In this document: piece after piece, positions 27,601-37,305 of the stretch
Numbering within the stretch: position 1 is the first letter of the stretch
Layout: each line of letters opens with the position of its first letter
Source of the DNA: Bacteroidia bacterium
Lineage (GTDB): Bacteria > Bacteroidota > Bacteroidia > B-17B0 > Aurantibacillaceae
Reading direction: 5' to 3'
Assembly: GCA_016787785.1 (NCBI GenBank)
Contig: JAEUTO010000009.1
Location: forward strand, 1 to 64,000
Length of the DNA stretch: 64,000 bases
Notes under the pieces: model-generated
The model's database searches: none
Seen by the model: the letters and a program-made list of their open reading frames with translations, nothing else
What the model was told of the DNA's origin: nothing
Made by a program: the position numbers and the translations under genes

Positions 27601-28251
27601 TGTCTTGATCAACCGGGAACTTATAACTTAAGAATTACTTCTTTAGGTAAGAATGGATGTAAAGGTGTTTACGATCATCCAATGCCAATAGTTGTTTGGC
27701 CAAAACCGCATTCAGATTTTAACTGGACGCCAGATGTAGTAACTACCAGCAACAATCAGGTAACCTTTAATCCAATGTCTAAATACGGCCCTGTAACAAG
27801 CTTGAACTGGATGTTCTCTGGTACTGGAATTAGTGGATACGATTCTTCGAATGTTCAACATCCTGAACGTGTTTTCGAAAATCCGGGTTTTTATCCTATC
27901 ATGTTGATCCAAAGAACAGACAAAGGTTGTGTGGATTCAGTGATCAAAAATATTGAAGTTGTTGAAGACTTTAATGTTTACATTCCAAATTCATTTACAC
28001 CAAATGGTGATGGATTAAATGATATGTTCATTGTAAAAGGTTTAGGATTTAAAACGGAAGGTTTTAGTATGGAAATGTTCGATCGTTGGGGTAATTCTTT
28101 ATTCTTTAGTAAAGATTGCACGAAAGGGTGGGATGGAACGGTAAAAGGAATTCAGTCGCAAGATGGTGTTTATATTTACAAGATCAGAGCAGTTGGAGCT
28201 AATGGACAAGGACGCAAAGAATACGTTGGCCATGTTACGTTAATGAAGTAA
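24679..28251 (+). CDS. giant type IX-secreted protein 1 with ALK-like glycine-rich head
   Basis: A 1190-residue protein. The ATG at 24679 is preferred because it gives a clean signal peptide (residues 1-20, ending SVRGQ); an upstream ATG at 24634 would add 15 residues. Residues about 34-275 form a glycine-rich domain with the segment order of the ALK/LTK glycine-rich (PF12810-type) domain. Next come Ig-like modules marked by SW-GP motifs (for example AIGYSWVGPNNFTSN), a PKD-like region, and the last 91 residues form the gliding-motility-associated C-terminal domain (VYIPNSFTPNGDGLND, RWGN, GWDG, DGVYIYKI), a type B sorting signal. The last roughly 690 residues parallel those of the next gene. 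Adhesion or matrix role is inferred. Confidence 0.88.
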   Translation: MKKFIISLLVIVAFTSVRGQVLAPIAPSATSLNFAFTGGIQTFTVPSTLCVTTVTFVVRGARGGGGGGGLGAAIQATYAVTPGQVFQIMVGGAGTQGAASGGFNGGGTGQASTGAAAYASFGGGGASDVRVAPFALANRILVAGGGGGAGGGSGSVCGGAANCNNGAPGCNTYGSGGGGGTQVAGGVGGTPWAGTPPGGSPGALGIGGQGGPWQTASGGGGGGGYYGGGGGGNDGCCTGANGGGGGGGGSSFYPAGSLCAPAAQNGNGSVTVYYLPGIKPTVNESYAMCSRSAPALNTLSLSAQITTTATGVLTFSWTGPGGFSSVVNSTATAVNPVPTPTTGNYMTQTTPGPGTVITTQFLYTPNPTSLASGIYTVYAGSNGTVGACASTVQVMVNPTPTISVFAVNAPACQGTTLNFSLTPINPTVAAAGQTVSSLYSWLGPNSFASNTQSPSIVNSSSLNAGTYSGSAVYNYTQALASTVFTTAPNTPLIFTSTLTCKKDTSLVAVIINTATPSSANYTLCPGSTLNLNTTIPLQPTAFSWVGPAGYTSTAQSPVISNVTPVNSGNYSLTALFTNPTTTLVCFQTSVSNLSVVPTSPVAVNVTNNLCQFTTANLSALAPGAIGYSWVGPNNFTSNLQATTISNIQPVSSGVYFSTATFAIGSVSCTTTGSNQINVVPVNPIVVTPTISICEPANAQLSASSNGAATYSWTGPNSFSATAANPTMYFSTPSLTGIYTVTASYNNGALICYNTNTTQLTVNPRLTFTLVPYKQMCYNSLLNVAGPAGATSYSWTSSTGYTSNSQNLVIPGIQPNQSGSYTLNVSLGPCVTTQKIDIDVLNPISFTLTPQDRTICRGDSVKLVAGSTGGSQNYAYVWTPGVFLGSPTGSVQYGHPLGTTIYNLAGYDIACPNYTVFHTFTVTVNQPPMVDLQLNKEQGCEPLCLFYNTKTQNSAAITTYDFGGTNIMQADSFSYCLDQPGTYNLRITSLGKNGCKGVYDHPMPIVVWPKPHSDFNWTPDVVTTSNNQVTFNPMSKYGPVTSLNWMFSGTGISGYDSSNVQHPERVFENPGFYPIMLIQRTDKGCVDSVIKNIEVVEDFNVYIPNSFTPNGDGLNDMFIVKGLGFKTEGFSMEMFDRWGNSLFFSKDCTKGWDGTVKGIQSQDGVYIYKIRAVGANGQGRKEYVGHVTLMK
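25320..25430 (+). repeat. GGC trinucleotide runs in the glycine-rich head
   Basis: Three close runs of GGC/GGT codons occur, coding for 5-8 consecutive glycines each, in otherwise AT-rich DNA. Changes in copy number would keep the frame. All other frames stay open here by composition only. Confidence 0.7.
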
Positions 28252-28270
28252 ATATTTTAAAATTTTTATA

Positions 28271-28308
28271 AAGATCCTGCTCGTTTTTTACGGGCGGGAT
28301 CTTTTATT
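28271..28308 (+). terminator. intrinsic terminator after giant gene 1
   Basis: A 13-bp stem (28271-28283 with 28291-28303, two G-T type mismatches) closes a 7-base loop and is followed by TTTATTTT. It separates giant genes 1 and 2, so each is probably transcribed on its own. The rest of 28310-28490 shows no gene. Confidence 0.8.
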
Positions 28309-28490
28309 TTAATGACATTCTATTGTTTCTTTTTAAAGTGTTAAAAACTGACTTTCACAGGCTTTTTGTGAATTAAAACGGTTTAAGTAAAAAACGTGTC
28401 TTCGCATACTTCGTGAATAGCCCCTTAAAATGAGGGAATAATTTGTTAAGCGCTCTCTGAAACAATATCTTTATATAAACATCTACCCTA

Positions 28491-31400
28491 ATGAAAAACT
28501 CCATAAAATTTCTCTTCGTTTGTTTGTTGCTAAATGTCTCGGTATTTGCGCAAACATACACCAATCCGCTGCCGGGCACTCCTTGTCCTACTTGTTATAT
28601 TGCCCCTCCAACATCAAGCGGACCAAAAGGGGGAAATTCGAACAATAGCGTAATGAATGGTAATGGATCTCTTGCTACTACTTACACGCAAACAGCTTGT
28701 GGATTAGGGTTTACACAGGTTTCTGCGAGATTGCATAAAAGGGTATTTGGTGGTGTTCCTCCGGGAACAGGTACCACTCAACCTTGTCCAATTGTAGTTT
28801 CAGGCATTCCTGCAGGTGCAATTATTCAGGCAGCCTTCTTATATGCTGGTGGTTCTGGTGCAACAGGCTCAGGAAATTTTAATGCTACTATAACTAATCC
28901 TTCTGCAATTAGTCAGGTTTTTGCAATGACACAGATAGGTTTCCACACTGATAAATGCTGGGGCTATGGCGGCACTTGGACATCGCGTGCTAACGTTACA
29001 TCAATCATAACAGGAAACGGTACATATTCTCTTAGTGGTTGTCCGGTTATGCCTCAGGCTCCTTCTAAAGATACAGACGGTGCAACTTTATTTATCGTTT
29101 ATGTAGACCCCGCTTTAAATATTACGGGAAGTATAGTCATTGCCGACGGTTGTTTAGTTGGTATTGGTGGTACAGTTAACAATGTTATTTCTGGTTTTAA
29201 TGTTTGTGGTAATCCTACGAGCACTTCAAATTTTATGGTTGTTGGCGATCTTCAAAAGATCTCTGCTCCAAATATCCGCATGAACAGTCTTGTAAATAAT
29301 GCAACTTATCCTGTTGCTTCACAACAATGCTGGGATTATATTCAAGCACCTGGTGCACCTGCGGTAAACGGACAAACTACAGCAAACTATGGTCTTACAA
29401 GTACTGGTGATTGTTATTCAATAAATATGTGTGGCATGTTCTATCAAACGGGTCCTTGCTTAACAGTTACAGCAATGAGTACACCATCTTGTCCAACTTC
29501 AAACGCAACTGTAACTGTTTTAGGCGGTAATCCTGCATATACTTACACCTGGACACCGACAGCTCAAAGCACGTCTGTTGCTACAAATCTTTTATCCGGC
29601 AGTTACACTGTAGTTGTTAAAGATAATTTAGGTTGTAAAACCGGTAGCGCAGTAGTTTCAGTAACAACCACTCCTTTAAACCCAATAACTATTACAGGCG
29701 GTACAATTTGTAGCGGTAATTCTGTGAACTTAACAGCTAACGGCGCACCAACATATACATGGGCTCCGCCAGCAACATTAAATACTATAAGCGGTCCAAA
29801 CGTTACGGCTAATCCTATGGCCACAACGGTTTACTCTGTGTCGTTTACAAATACTGCCGGTTGTGTGGGTACACAAACCACACAGGTTATAGTTAATGCT
29901 ACACCAACAATTGCAACTGTCACCAATAACGGTCCGGTTTGCCAGGGTTTACCGGTAACACTATCTGTTAACAGCACTGTTGCGGGCGCAACAACTTACG
30001 CATGGACAGGGCCAAATGGTTACAATGCAAACACCCAAAATCCTTCTATCGCAAGCCCTGTACCAAATGATTCAGGAACATATTCTGTAACAGTAACAAA
30101 TACATTTACTAACGGAGGGGTCTGTCAGGCTTCCGGCTCAACAAACATGGCTGTTGTGCCTGTGTCACAAGTTGCAGTAACGCCAAGCTTCACACTTTGT
30201 CAGGCGGCAAACTTAAGTCTCGTTTCAAATGCGCCAGGTGCAACTTCATATTCATGGACCGGTCCGGCACCATTTACATCTGTGATACAAAATCCAAGCA
30301 TTCCAAATTTGATGCCCGCTAACTCAGGTAACTATAGTGTAACAGCTTATTTTACAAGCCCTGTAACAACTTTAGTTTGTACTTCGAATGCGGTAACAAA
30401 CGTATCGGTAGTTCCAACGTCACCGGTAGCAGTTACTGTTCCAAACAATCTTTGTCAGTTTGCTACTGCTAACATCAGTGCTTTAGCACCAGGTGCGGTA
30501 GGTTATTCTTGGATAGGACCAAACAACTTTAGTTCTAATTTACAGGCAACATCAATTCCAAATATTCAACCTGCCAATGCAGGAGTTTATTTTTCAACTG
30601 CAACTTTTGCAATTGGAACTGTAAGTTGCACAATTACCGGTTCAAATCAAATATCGGTTGTACCAGTTAATCCAGTTAATGTTACACCAACCGTGAGCGT
30701 TTGTGAGCCAAGTAATGCGTCATTAAATTCAGCTTCACAAGGTGCTGCTACTTATTCATGGTCTGGTCCGAATGGTTATAATGCACAAGGCGCTAACGTT
30801 ACCTTGTATCTTCCAACATCAGCCGCTACGGGCATTTATACTGTGTTCACTTCTTACAATAACGGCTCGCTTATTTGCTACAATCAAAACACAGTGCAGT
30901 TAACTGTAAATCCTATCATAACATTTACAATGGATGCTTACAGACAAATGTGTTATAACAGTTTATTGAATGTTGCAGGTCCGGGGGGAGCAACAACTTA
31001 CACGTGGGTTGGTTCAACAGGATTTACATCTAACTCTCAAAACCTTACTATTCCTTCAATTCAGCCGAATCAATCAGGAACATATACTTTAAATGTTCAA
31101 CTAGGACCTTGTATCACATCTCAAAAAATACAAATAGATGTGTTAACGCCACTAGCTTATACCTTAACGCCGCCAAATCAAACAATTTGTAGAGGAGACA
31201 GTGTTAAGTTAATTGTTGGATCTACAGGTGGTAGTCAGAATTACGCTTACGTTTGGACGCCGGGAGTATTCCTGGGCTCGCCTACCGGTAGTGTACAATA
31301 TGGCCATCCTTTAGGAACAACAGTATATAATCTGGCTGGGTACGATATTGCTTGCCCTAACTACACAGTTTTCTACACATTTACAGTTACTGTTGGTCAA

Positions 31401-32198
31401 CCTCCAATGCCGGATCTTCAATTAGGAAAAGACCAAGGCTGTGAACCGTTATGTTTATTTTATAACACTAAAACGCAAAATGAAGCAGCTGTAACGACTT
31501 TTGATTTTGGTGGCGGACAAATAATGCAGGCAGATAGTTTCTACCACTGTCTTACAGAGCCGGGCATTTACAATTTAAAAATTTCTTCGTTAGGTAAAAA
31601 TGGTTGTAGAGGTGTTTACGATTATCCTAATCCAATTGTTGTTTGGCCAAAACCACGTTCGGATTTTAATTGGGATCCGGATGTAGTTACTACAAGTAAT
31701 AACCAGGTGACTTTTAACCCAATGTCTCAGTACGGCCCAATAACCAGTATTAACTGGATGTTCAGTGGAACCGGTGTTAATGGTTATGATACTGCTAACG
31801 TACAACATCCACAACGTATCTTCGAAACGCCGGGTAAGTACCCTGTGATGTTAATTCAAAGAACCGATAAGGGTTGTGTTGACACTGTGGTTAAATTCCT
31901 TGATATTGTTGAAGACTTTAATGTATTCATCCCAAATACGTTTACGCCAAATGGTGATGGAAATAACGAGGTGTTTAACGTAAAAGGCTTAGGCCTTAAA
32001 GCAACAGGTTACAGTATGGAAATATTTGATCGTTGGGGTCATTTGATCTACCAATCTAAAGATGTTACTAAAGGCTGGGATGGCACTGTTAAAGGGGTTG
32101 CGGCACAAGACGGTGTTTATATTTATAAGATCTTTGCAACAGGAGCTAATAATGAAGGACGCAAACAATATGTAGGTCACGTTACTTTAATGAAATAG
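28491..32198 (+). CDS. giant type IX-secreted protein 2
   Basis: A 1235-residue protein with a signal peptide (residues 1-21, ending SVFAQ). The head (about residues 22-325) has paired cysteines and the segment IIQAAFLYAGGSG, resembling DUF3344-like secreted domains. A SprB-type repeat follows (about 330-395, ending TVVVKDNLGCKTGSA), then Ig-like modules with YSWTGP/YSWIGP motifs. From about residue 545 on the order of modules is the same as in giant protein 1, and blocks such as GSPTGSVQYGHPLGTT are identical. The last 91 residues are the type B C-terminal sorting domain (VFIPNTFTPNGDGNNE, DGVYIYKI). The head is unrelated to those of its neighbours. Confidence 0.9.
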   Translation: MKNSIKFLFVCLLLNVSVFAQTYTNPLPGTPCPTCYIAPPTSSGPKGGNSNNSVMNGNGSLATTYTQTACGLGFTQVSARLHKRVFGGVPPGTGTTQPCPIVVSGIPAGAIIQAAFLYAGGSGATGSGNFNATITNPSAISQVFAMTQIGFHTDKCWGYGGTWTSRANVTSIITGNGTYSLSGCPVMPQAPSKDTDGATLFIVYVDPALNITGSIVIADGCLVGIGGTVNNVISGFNVCGNPTSTSNFMVVGDLQKISAPNIRMNSLVNNATYPVASQQCWDYIQAPGAPAVNGQTTANYGLTSTGDCYSINMCGMFYQTGPCLTVTAMSTPSCPTSNATVTVLGGNPAYTYTWTPTAQSTSVATNLLSGSYTVVVKDNLGCKTGSAVVSVTTTPLNPITITGGTICSGNSVNLTANGAPTYTWAPPATLNTISGPNVTANPMATTVYSVSFTNTAGCVGTQTTQVIVNATPTIATVTNNGPVCQGLPVTLSVNSTVAGATTYAWTGPNGYNANTQNPSIASPVPNDSGTYSVTVTNTFTNGGVCQASGSTNMAVVPVSQVAVTPSFTLCQAANLSLVSNAPGATSYSWTGPAPFTSVIQNPSIPNLMPANSGNYSVTAYFTSPVTTLVCTSNAVTNVSVVPTSPVAVTVPNNLCQFATANISALAPGAVGYSWIGPNNFSSNLQATSIPNIQPANAGVYFSTATFAIGTVSCTITGSNQISVVPVNPVNVTPTVSVCEPSNASLNSASQGAATYSWSGPNGYNAQGANVTLYLPTSAATGIYTVFTSYNNGSLICYNQNTVQLTVNPIITFTMDAYRQMCYNSLLNVAGPGGATTYTWVGSTGFTSNSQNLTIPSIQPNQSGTYTLNVQLGPCITSQKIQIDVLTPLAYTLTPPNQTICRGDSVKLIVGSTGGSQNYAYVWTPGVFLGSPTGSVQYGHPLGTTVYNLAGYDIACPNYTVFYTFTVTVGQPPMPDLQLGKDQGCEPLCLFYNTKTQNEAAVTTFDFGGGQIMQADSFYHCLTEPGIYNLKISSLGKNGCRGVYDYPNPIVVWPKPRSDFNWDPDVVTTSNNQVTFNPMSQYGPITSINWMFSGTGVNGYDTANVQHPQRIFETPGKYPVMLIQRTDKGCVDTVVKFLDIVEDFNVFIPNTFTPNGDGNNEVFNVKGLGLKATGYSMEIFDRWGHLIYQSKDVTKGWDGTVKGVAAQDGVYIYKIFATGANNEGRKQYVGHVTLMK

Positions 32199-32217
32199 TC
32201 ACAATACAATTTATGTG

Positions 32218-32252
32218 AATCCCTCTCGCTAAAACGGGAGGGATTTTCTTTT
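32218..32252 (+). terminator. intrinsic terminator after giant gene 2
   Basis: An 11-bp perfect stem AATCCCTCTCG (32218-32228) with CGGGAGGGATT (32235-32245) around a 6-base loop, followed by TTCTTTT. The remaining gap to 32418 holds a possible -7 box TAACTTTG at 32350-32357 and no gene. Confidence 0.85.
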
Positions 32253-32417
32253 ATACCCACAGAGGGGTATTTTCGTGTTCGGGTGGCTGCAAACTGAGTA
32301 AAACCGCGGTTTTGCTTAGGGAAAACAGCCTTCTTCTCAATAAAATGCATAACTTTGTGTGGTCAATTTTGCACAGTTTGTTAAAACCTTTTAGGAAAGA
32401 AAATACTTTAGTATTTA

Positions 32418-35400
32418 ATGAATAAAATTTTCTTTAAAATAGTTATCATCTGTATGTTGATCGTAGGATCACAGCGTAATTTTTATTCTCAAAATCCGGC
32501 TGCCTGTGCTAATACTCAAAATCTTTGCACCAATTCTCTTTTTAGTTTTTCGGCAAGTGCAGGAACAGGTTTAACACCGGGTTTAAATATCAGTAACCCC
32601 TTTGGTAATCCACAAGCTGTAAACGCAGGTTGTATGTTTACGAATGTTGCCAATCCGCAATGGTTAATGATAAACATTACTTCATCCGGAAATTTAGGTT
32701 TTTCTTTTGGTGCCTTTGGTTCAGCATTTCCTCAAGCTGGAAATTATGATTGGATCATGTGGCCATACTCGCCAACGGCATGTAACGATATTTTTAATAA
32801 CACCTTGCCCCCCGTTGCGTGTAATTGGAACTGCACAGGCTCTGGTGGTACAGGCATGGGAACAGTTCCTCCGGGTGGTTCGTTTTGCAATTTTCAACCT
32901 TCTATTCCGGTAGTACAAGGACAACAATTTATTATTTTAATTACCAATCCAAGTGGCGTAAATACACCCGTTTCATTTGCCAATACCGGTACCGCAGGCA
33001 TGTCGTGTAACCCATTATTGTTCCCTAACCTTACGGCATGCCCCGGACAGTTAGCGGTTTTTACAGGAACCTGGGTTAATGCAAGCAGCGGAACGTATAC
33101 ACTTTATCCTGGCGCCATTGTACAGACAAGCCCTTCGTTCACAGTTAGCTCTTTGGTTAATCAGGTTTATACAGTACAGGCACAGGGTTTAAATACTTCT
33201 GCTGTACCTATTGCAGATCAAACAACATTTACGTTAACGATCAATCCCGTTATTCCAATTTCGGTTACAACACCAACTAACTTTTGTTACGGAAGTAACG
33301 CAACCTTCACAATAAATCCAACAGGGAGTGGTTCGTTTAGTGTTACCGGACCTGCGTCTCCAACATCCACATTTGCTACAACTTCTATCTCTGTTCCAAA
33401 TATCACTACTCCAAATATTGGCACGTTCTCAATAACAGCAAGTTACACGAATGGTTGCACGGGTACACAAACCACGCAAGTGAATGTGGCGCCAAATCAT
33501 TCAATTACGGTAAGCACAAGTAGCAATGCATGTCAAGGCGCCACAGTAAACTTAACATCATCCATGCCAACCGCTACAGCTTATGCTTGGACAGGGCCGG
33601 GGGCTTATTCATCGGCATTGCAAAACCCATCTATCAATACGATTCAACCTACGTCGTCAGGAATTTATACGGTGAGTTCAAATATTAACTTTAATGGCAT
33701 CGCATGTGCTAAAACAAACACCATGCAAATTGACGTGGTTGCAACTAATACTGTGGCCATCACACCAAACTTTACATTATGCGAGGGTGCTAATTTAAAT
33801 TTAACCGCCAGCGCTGTGCCAGCAGTTTCTTATTCATGGTCAGGCCCGGGAACATATACTTCCGGTTTGCAAAATCCAACACGTGCCGGGATCGTACCTT
33901 CAGATGCCGGTAATTATTCTGTCACGGCTCTTTTCACGAATGGTTCTATTACCTGCACAACCGGTGCTGTCTCAAACGTGTCAGTTGTGGCTACCTCGCC
34001 GGTAACAGTTACTGTGCCAAATAACATTTGTCAGAATGCCACAGCTAATTTGTTGGCTAATACTGTTCCTGCGCCTTTGTCGTACGTTTGGGCAGGACCA
34101 AATTCTTTTACTTCAAATATTGCCGCTCCGTTTATTTCCAGTATTCAAACTAACGGTTCTGGGATTTATACAACCACGGCAACTTTTGCAATTGGAACAG
34201 TGAGTTGTGCCACTACAGGTACGAATCAAATTAGCGTTGTTGGCACCAATACAGTGGCAGTTACTCCTAACTTTACCGTGTGTGAAGGTGCAAATTTAAA
34301 TTTAACTTCAAGTGCAACTTCTGCAGTTTCGTATTCCTGGAATGGACCTGCAAGCTATACATCAGCAACACAAAACCCAATTATAAATAATATTGTTCCT
34401 ACTGGTTCAGGTAATTATACTGCAACTGCTTATTTTAACAATGGCGTTTTAACCTGCACTACTTCTGCGGTTTCCAATGTATCTGTTGTTCCTATTTCTA
34501 CTGTAAGTGTTATTGTTCCTGCAAATATTTGTCAGAATGCTACTGCTAACATGACTGCCAGTGCTACAGGTGCTATAGGTTACACATGGTCTGGACCAAA
34601 TACTTTTACTTCAAACATTGCATCGCCTTCAATCGTAAATATTCAACCTGCTGGTTCGGGCGTTTACACTGCAACTGCTACTTTCGCCATTGGAACTGTA
34701 AGTTGCGCAACAGCAGGCACCAATCAAATTTCTGTAGTTGCAACTAATCCTGTAACAGTAACACCAACATTTACCTTATGTGAAGGCGCAAATTTAAATT
34801 TGCTTTCAAGTGCTACATCCGCAGCCTCTTATTCATGGAATGGTCCGGGCGTATTTACTTCTGCATTGCAAAACCCAACAGTTACATCTGTTTTACCTAC
34901 CGCTTCGGGTAACTATACTGCAACAGCCTTTTTCACGAATGGTTTTTTAACCTGCACTACTTCTGCGGTCTCTAATGTATCAGTTGTACCAACTCCTACT
35001 ATTACGGTTACTTATCCTGCAAACATCTGTCAGAATACAACGCTTAACTTATCAGCAGCTGCCCCCGGCGCTTTATCTTACGCCTGGGCCGGACCAAACG
35101 GATTTATTTCAAACATTACCGCACCTAACATTCCAAACATTCAAACAGTTGGCGCAGGGGTGTATTCAACTACAGCTTTCTTCTCAATTGGAACGGTTAC
35201 CTGTTCAAATACTTCTACCAACCAAATAAATGTGGTGGGTACGAGCACAGTTAACGTCACACCAACATTTACTGTGTGCGAAGGTGCTAATATAAATTTA
35301 ACGGCAAATGCTGCTTCTGCCATATCTTATTCATGGGCGGGAGTGGGCAGTTACACATCGGCTATTCAAAACGCAACCGTAGCGGGTGTGTTACCAACCA

Positions 35401-37277
35401 GTGCAGGCAACTATACTGCCACCGCACTTTTTAGTAATGGAAGTTTAACCTGCGCTACTACAGGTGTATCTAACGTTTCGGTGGTTGCCACACCTGCTGT
35501 AAATGTAATTATTCCTGCAAATATTTGTCAAAATGCAACAGCTACACTTTCTACAAGTGCGGTTGGCGCTATTTCTTATTCCTGGAACGGACCTAATAGT
35601 TTCTCTTCAAACTTAGCGTCTACTTCAATTGTCAATATACAACCCAATGGCGCGGGCGTATATACCTCCACAGCCATGTTCTCTATTGGTTCTGTAAGTT
35701 GCACAAACACAGGAACAAATCAATTAGCTGTTGTAGCAATTAATTCTATAACCGTTAATTCAATAATGAATGGTTGTGCTTTACAAACAAATGTTTTACA
35801 AGCAAATTCAATTGGTGCTGTGTCTTATTTTTGGAATGGACCAGCTAGTTACACCGCTGCTGTTGCTAATGCAACTATTTACAACACACCTGTTACCGCA
35901 GCGGGTATCTATACAATTACAACACAATACACAAATGGTTTCTTAACCTGTACAAACTCAAACACCTTAAACTTAATTGTTAACCCGGTAATTTCTTTCA
36001 CGTTACCTACATCACAGTTTGCCTGTTATAATTCAGTATTAACTATTCCGGGCCCTGCTGGCGCAACATCTTATACCTGGCAAAATGCAAGCGGCGTTAT
36101 TGCAAGCACACAAAACCTTGTTATTCCAAATGTAAATCTTACTAATTCGGGTACTTACAGCTTAACAGCATCCATTGGTTTTTGTGCAACAACCGAAACA
36201 ATTGTGGTGAATGTTTCTACACCTATTCAATATACCTTAGTGCCAACCAATACAACAATTTGCAGGGGTGATAGTGTTAAACTTAAAGTTGGTTCTCATG
36301 GCGGCTCAGCAAACTATGCCTATACATGGAATCCCGGAAGTTTTTTAAGTTCTCCAACAGGTAGCATTCAAACGGCTGTTCCATTTGGAACAGTGATCTA
36401 TAATATTTACGCTTACGATATTGCTTGTCCTTCTTATACAATTGCACACACATTTACTATTAATGTGAAACAACCGCCAATACCGGATCTGCGTATGGAA
36501 AATGCTATTGGTTGCGAACCTTTCTGTGCTTTTTATAATGCAAAGATCGGTACAGATGCGGTTTCTGTGACCTACGATTTTGGAAATGGTGTTTCACCGG
36601 TTGAAGCGGATAGTTTTTATTATTGCCTTCCTAATGCGGGAACATATACACTCAATATCTTAACCAAAGGTACAAATGGTTGCTCCGGTAAATTTCAGTA
36701 CTTAGATCCGATCGTTGTAAATCCGAGCCCTAAGGCAGATTTTCGTTATTTGCCCGAACAGCCTACAGTTGCCAGTAACCAGGTTATCTTTTTCCCAAGC
36801 GCGCAAAACGGTCCAATTGTAACGCAAACCTGGATGTTTACCGGTACAGGGCAAAGCGGTTACGATTCAACTTCCAATACATTAAATCCTATTCGTTATT
36901 TTTCTGAAGTAGGGAAATATCCCGTAATGCTTATCTCTATTACCGATCTTGGTTGTGCAGACACAGTATTTAAATTGGTTGAAGTGATAGATGATTATGT
37001 TGTGTACATTCCAAACACGTTTACACCAAACGGTGACGGTAAAAATGACCTTTTTATTGCGCAGGGCATTGGTTTTTCTAAAGACGATTTTATAATGGAA
37101 CTATTTGCACACAATGGTAACCAGGTGTATTTTTCAAGAGATTACAGCAAAGGCTGGGATGGTACAATAAAAGGCAAAGATGCCGAGGTTGGTACTTATA
37201 TTTACAAGATAAAAGTGCTTGGAACGCACGGCGAAGGCTATAAAGAGTATATGGGCTATATAAATCTTATACGGTAA
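32418..37277 (+). CDS. giant type IX-secreted protein 3 with alternating Ig repeats
   Basis: A 1619-residue protein with a signal peptide (residues 1-25). The head (about 26-245) contains a block widespread in Bacteroidota adhesins (NPQWLMINITSSGNLGFSF, YDWIMWPY, QGQQFIILITNPS). About twelve Ig-like modules follow. Eight of them (about residues 437-1104) alternate between two types, A (CEGANLNL) and B (CQNATANL), as four A-B pairs. Then come modules shared with giants 1 and 2 (ICRGDSVKL, GCEPFCAFYN, PKADF) and the C-terminal type B sorting domain (VYIPNTFTPNGDGKND, GTYIYKIKV). The stalk is longer than in the other two, mainly through the A-B pairs. Confidence 0.9.
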   Translation: MNKIFFKIVIICMLIVGSQRNFYSQNPAACANTQNLCTNSLFSFSASAGTGLTPGLNISNPFGNPQAVNAGCMFTNVANPQWLMINITSSGNLGFSFGAFGSAFPQAGNYDWIMWPYSPTACNDIFNNTLPPVACNWNCTGSGGTGMGTVPPGGSFCNFQPSIPVVQGQQFIILITNPSGVNTPVSFANTGTAGMSCNPLLFPNLTACPGQLAVFTGTWVNASSGTYTLYPGAIVQTSPSFTVSSLVNQVYTVQAQGLNTSAVPIADQTTFTLTINPVIPISVTTPTNFCYGSNATFTINPTGSGSFSVTGPASPTSTFATTSISVPNITTPNIGTFSITASYTNGCTGTQTTQVNVAPNHSITVSTSSNACQGATVNLTSSMPTATAYAWTGPGAYSSALQNPSINTIQPTSSGIYTVSSNINFNGIACAKTNTMQIDVVATNTVAITPNFTLCEGANLNLTASAVPAVSYSWSGPGTYTSGLQNPTRAGIVPSDAGNYSVTALFTNGSITCTTGAVSNVSVVATSPVTVTVPNNICQNATANLLANTVPAPLSYVWAGPNSFTSNIAAPFISSIQTNGSGIYTTTATFAIGTVSCATTGTNQISVVGTNTVAVTPNFTVCEGANLNLTSSATSAVSYSWNGPASYTSATQNPIINNIVPTGSGNYTATAYFNNGVLTCTTSAVSNVSVVPISTVSVIVPANICQNATANMTASATGAIGYTWSGPNTFTSNIASPSIVNIQPAGSGVYTATATFAIGTVSCATAGTNQISVVATNPVTVTPTFTLCEGANLNLLSSATSAASYSWNGPGVFTSALQNPTVTSVLPTASGNYTATAFFTNGFLTCTTSAVSNVSVVPTPTITVTYPANICQNTTLNLSAAAPGALSYAWAGPNGFISNITAPNIPNIQTVGAGVYSTTAFFSIGTVTCSNTSTNQINVVGTSTVNVTPTFTVCEGANINLTANAASAISYSWAGVGSYTSAIQNATVAGVLPTSAGNYTATALFSNGSLTCATTGVSNVSVVATPAVNVIIPANICQNATATLSTSAVGAISYSWNGPNSFSSNLASTSIVNIQPNGAGVYTSTAMFSIGSVSCTNTGTNQLAVVAINSITVNSIMNGCALQTNVLQANSIGAVSYFWNGPASYTAAVANATIYNTPVTAAGIYTITTQYTNGFLTCTNSNTLNLIVNPVISFTLPTSQFACYNSVLTIPGPAGATSYTWQNASGVIASTQNLVIPNVNLTNSGTYSLTASIGFCATTETIVVNVSTPIQYTLVPTNTTICRGDSVKLKVGSHGGSANYAYTWNPGSFLSSPTGSIQTAVPFGTVIYNIYAYDIACPSYTIAHTFTINVKQPPIPDLRMENAIGCEPFCAFYNAKIGTDAVSVTYDFGNGVSPVEADSFYYCLPNAGTYTLNILTKGTNGCSGKFQYLDPIVVNPSPKADFRYLPEQPTVASNQVIFFPSAQNGPIVTQTWMFTGTGQSGYDSTSNTLNPIRYFSEVGKYPVMLISITDLGCADTVFKLVEVIDDYVVYIPNTFTPNGDGKNDLFIAQGIGFSKDDFIMELFAHNGNQVYFSRDYSKGWDGTIKGKDAEVGTYIYKIKVLGTHGEGYKEYMGYINLIR
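33730..35735 (+). repeat. four-copy A-B higher-order repeat, period 498-501 bp
   Basis: The type-A cysteine codon recurs at 33780, 34281, 34779 and 35277; the type-B cysteine codon at 34029, 34530, 35028 and 35526. Spacings are 501, 498 and 498 bp in both series. Within a pair A and B differ more than A from A or B from B, so pairs were duplicated as units. Confidence 0.85.
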
Positions 37278-37305
37278 TTGTAGTTAAAATCTAAAAACTT
37301 TTTAT

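Noticed and set aside
33730-35735. Regular 498-bp spacing as a possible CRISPR array or tandem non-coding repeat
   Set aside because: The unit is coding, far too long for CRISPR and fully explained by duplicated Ig-like modules.
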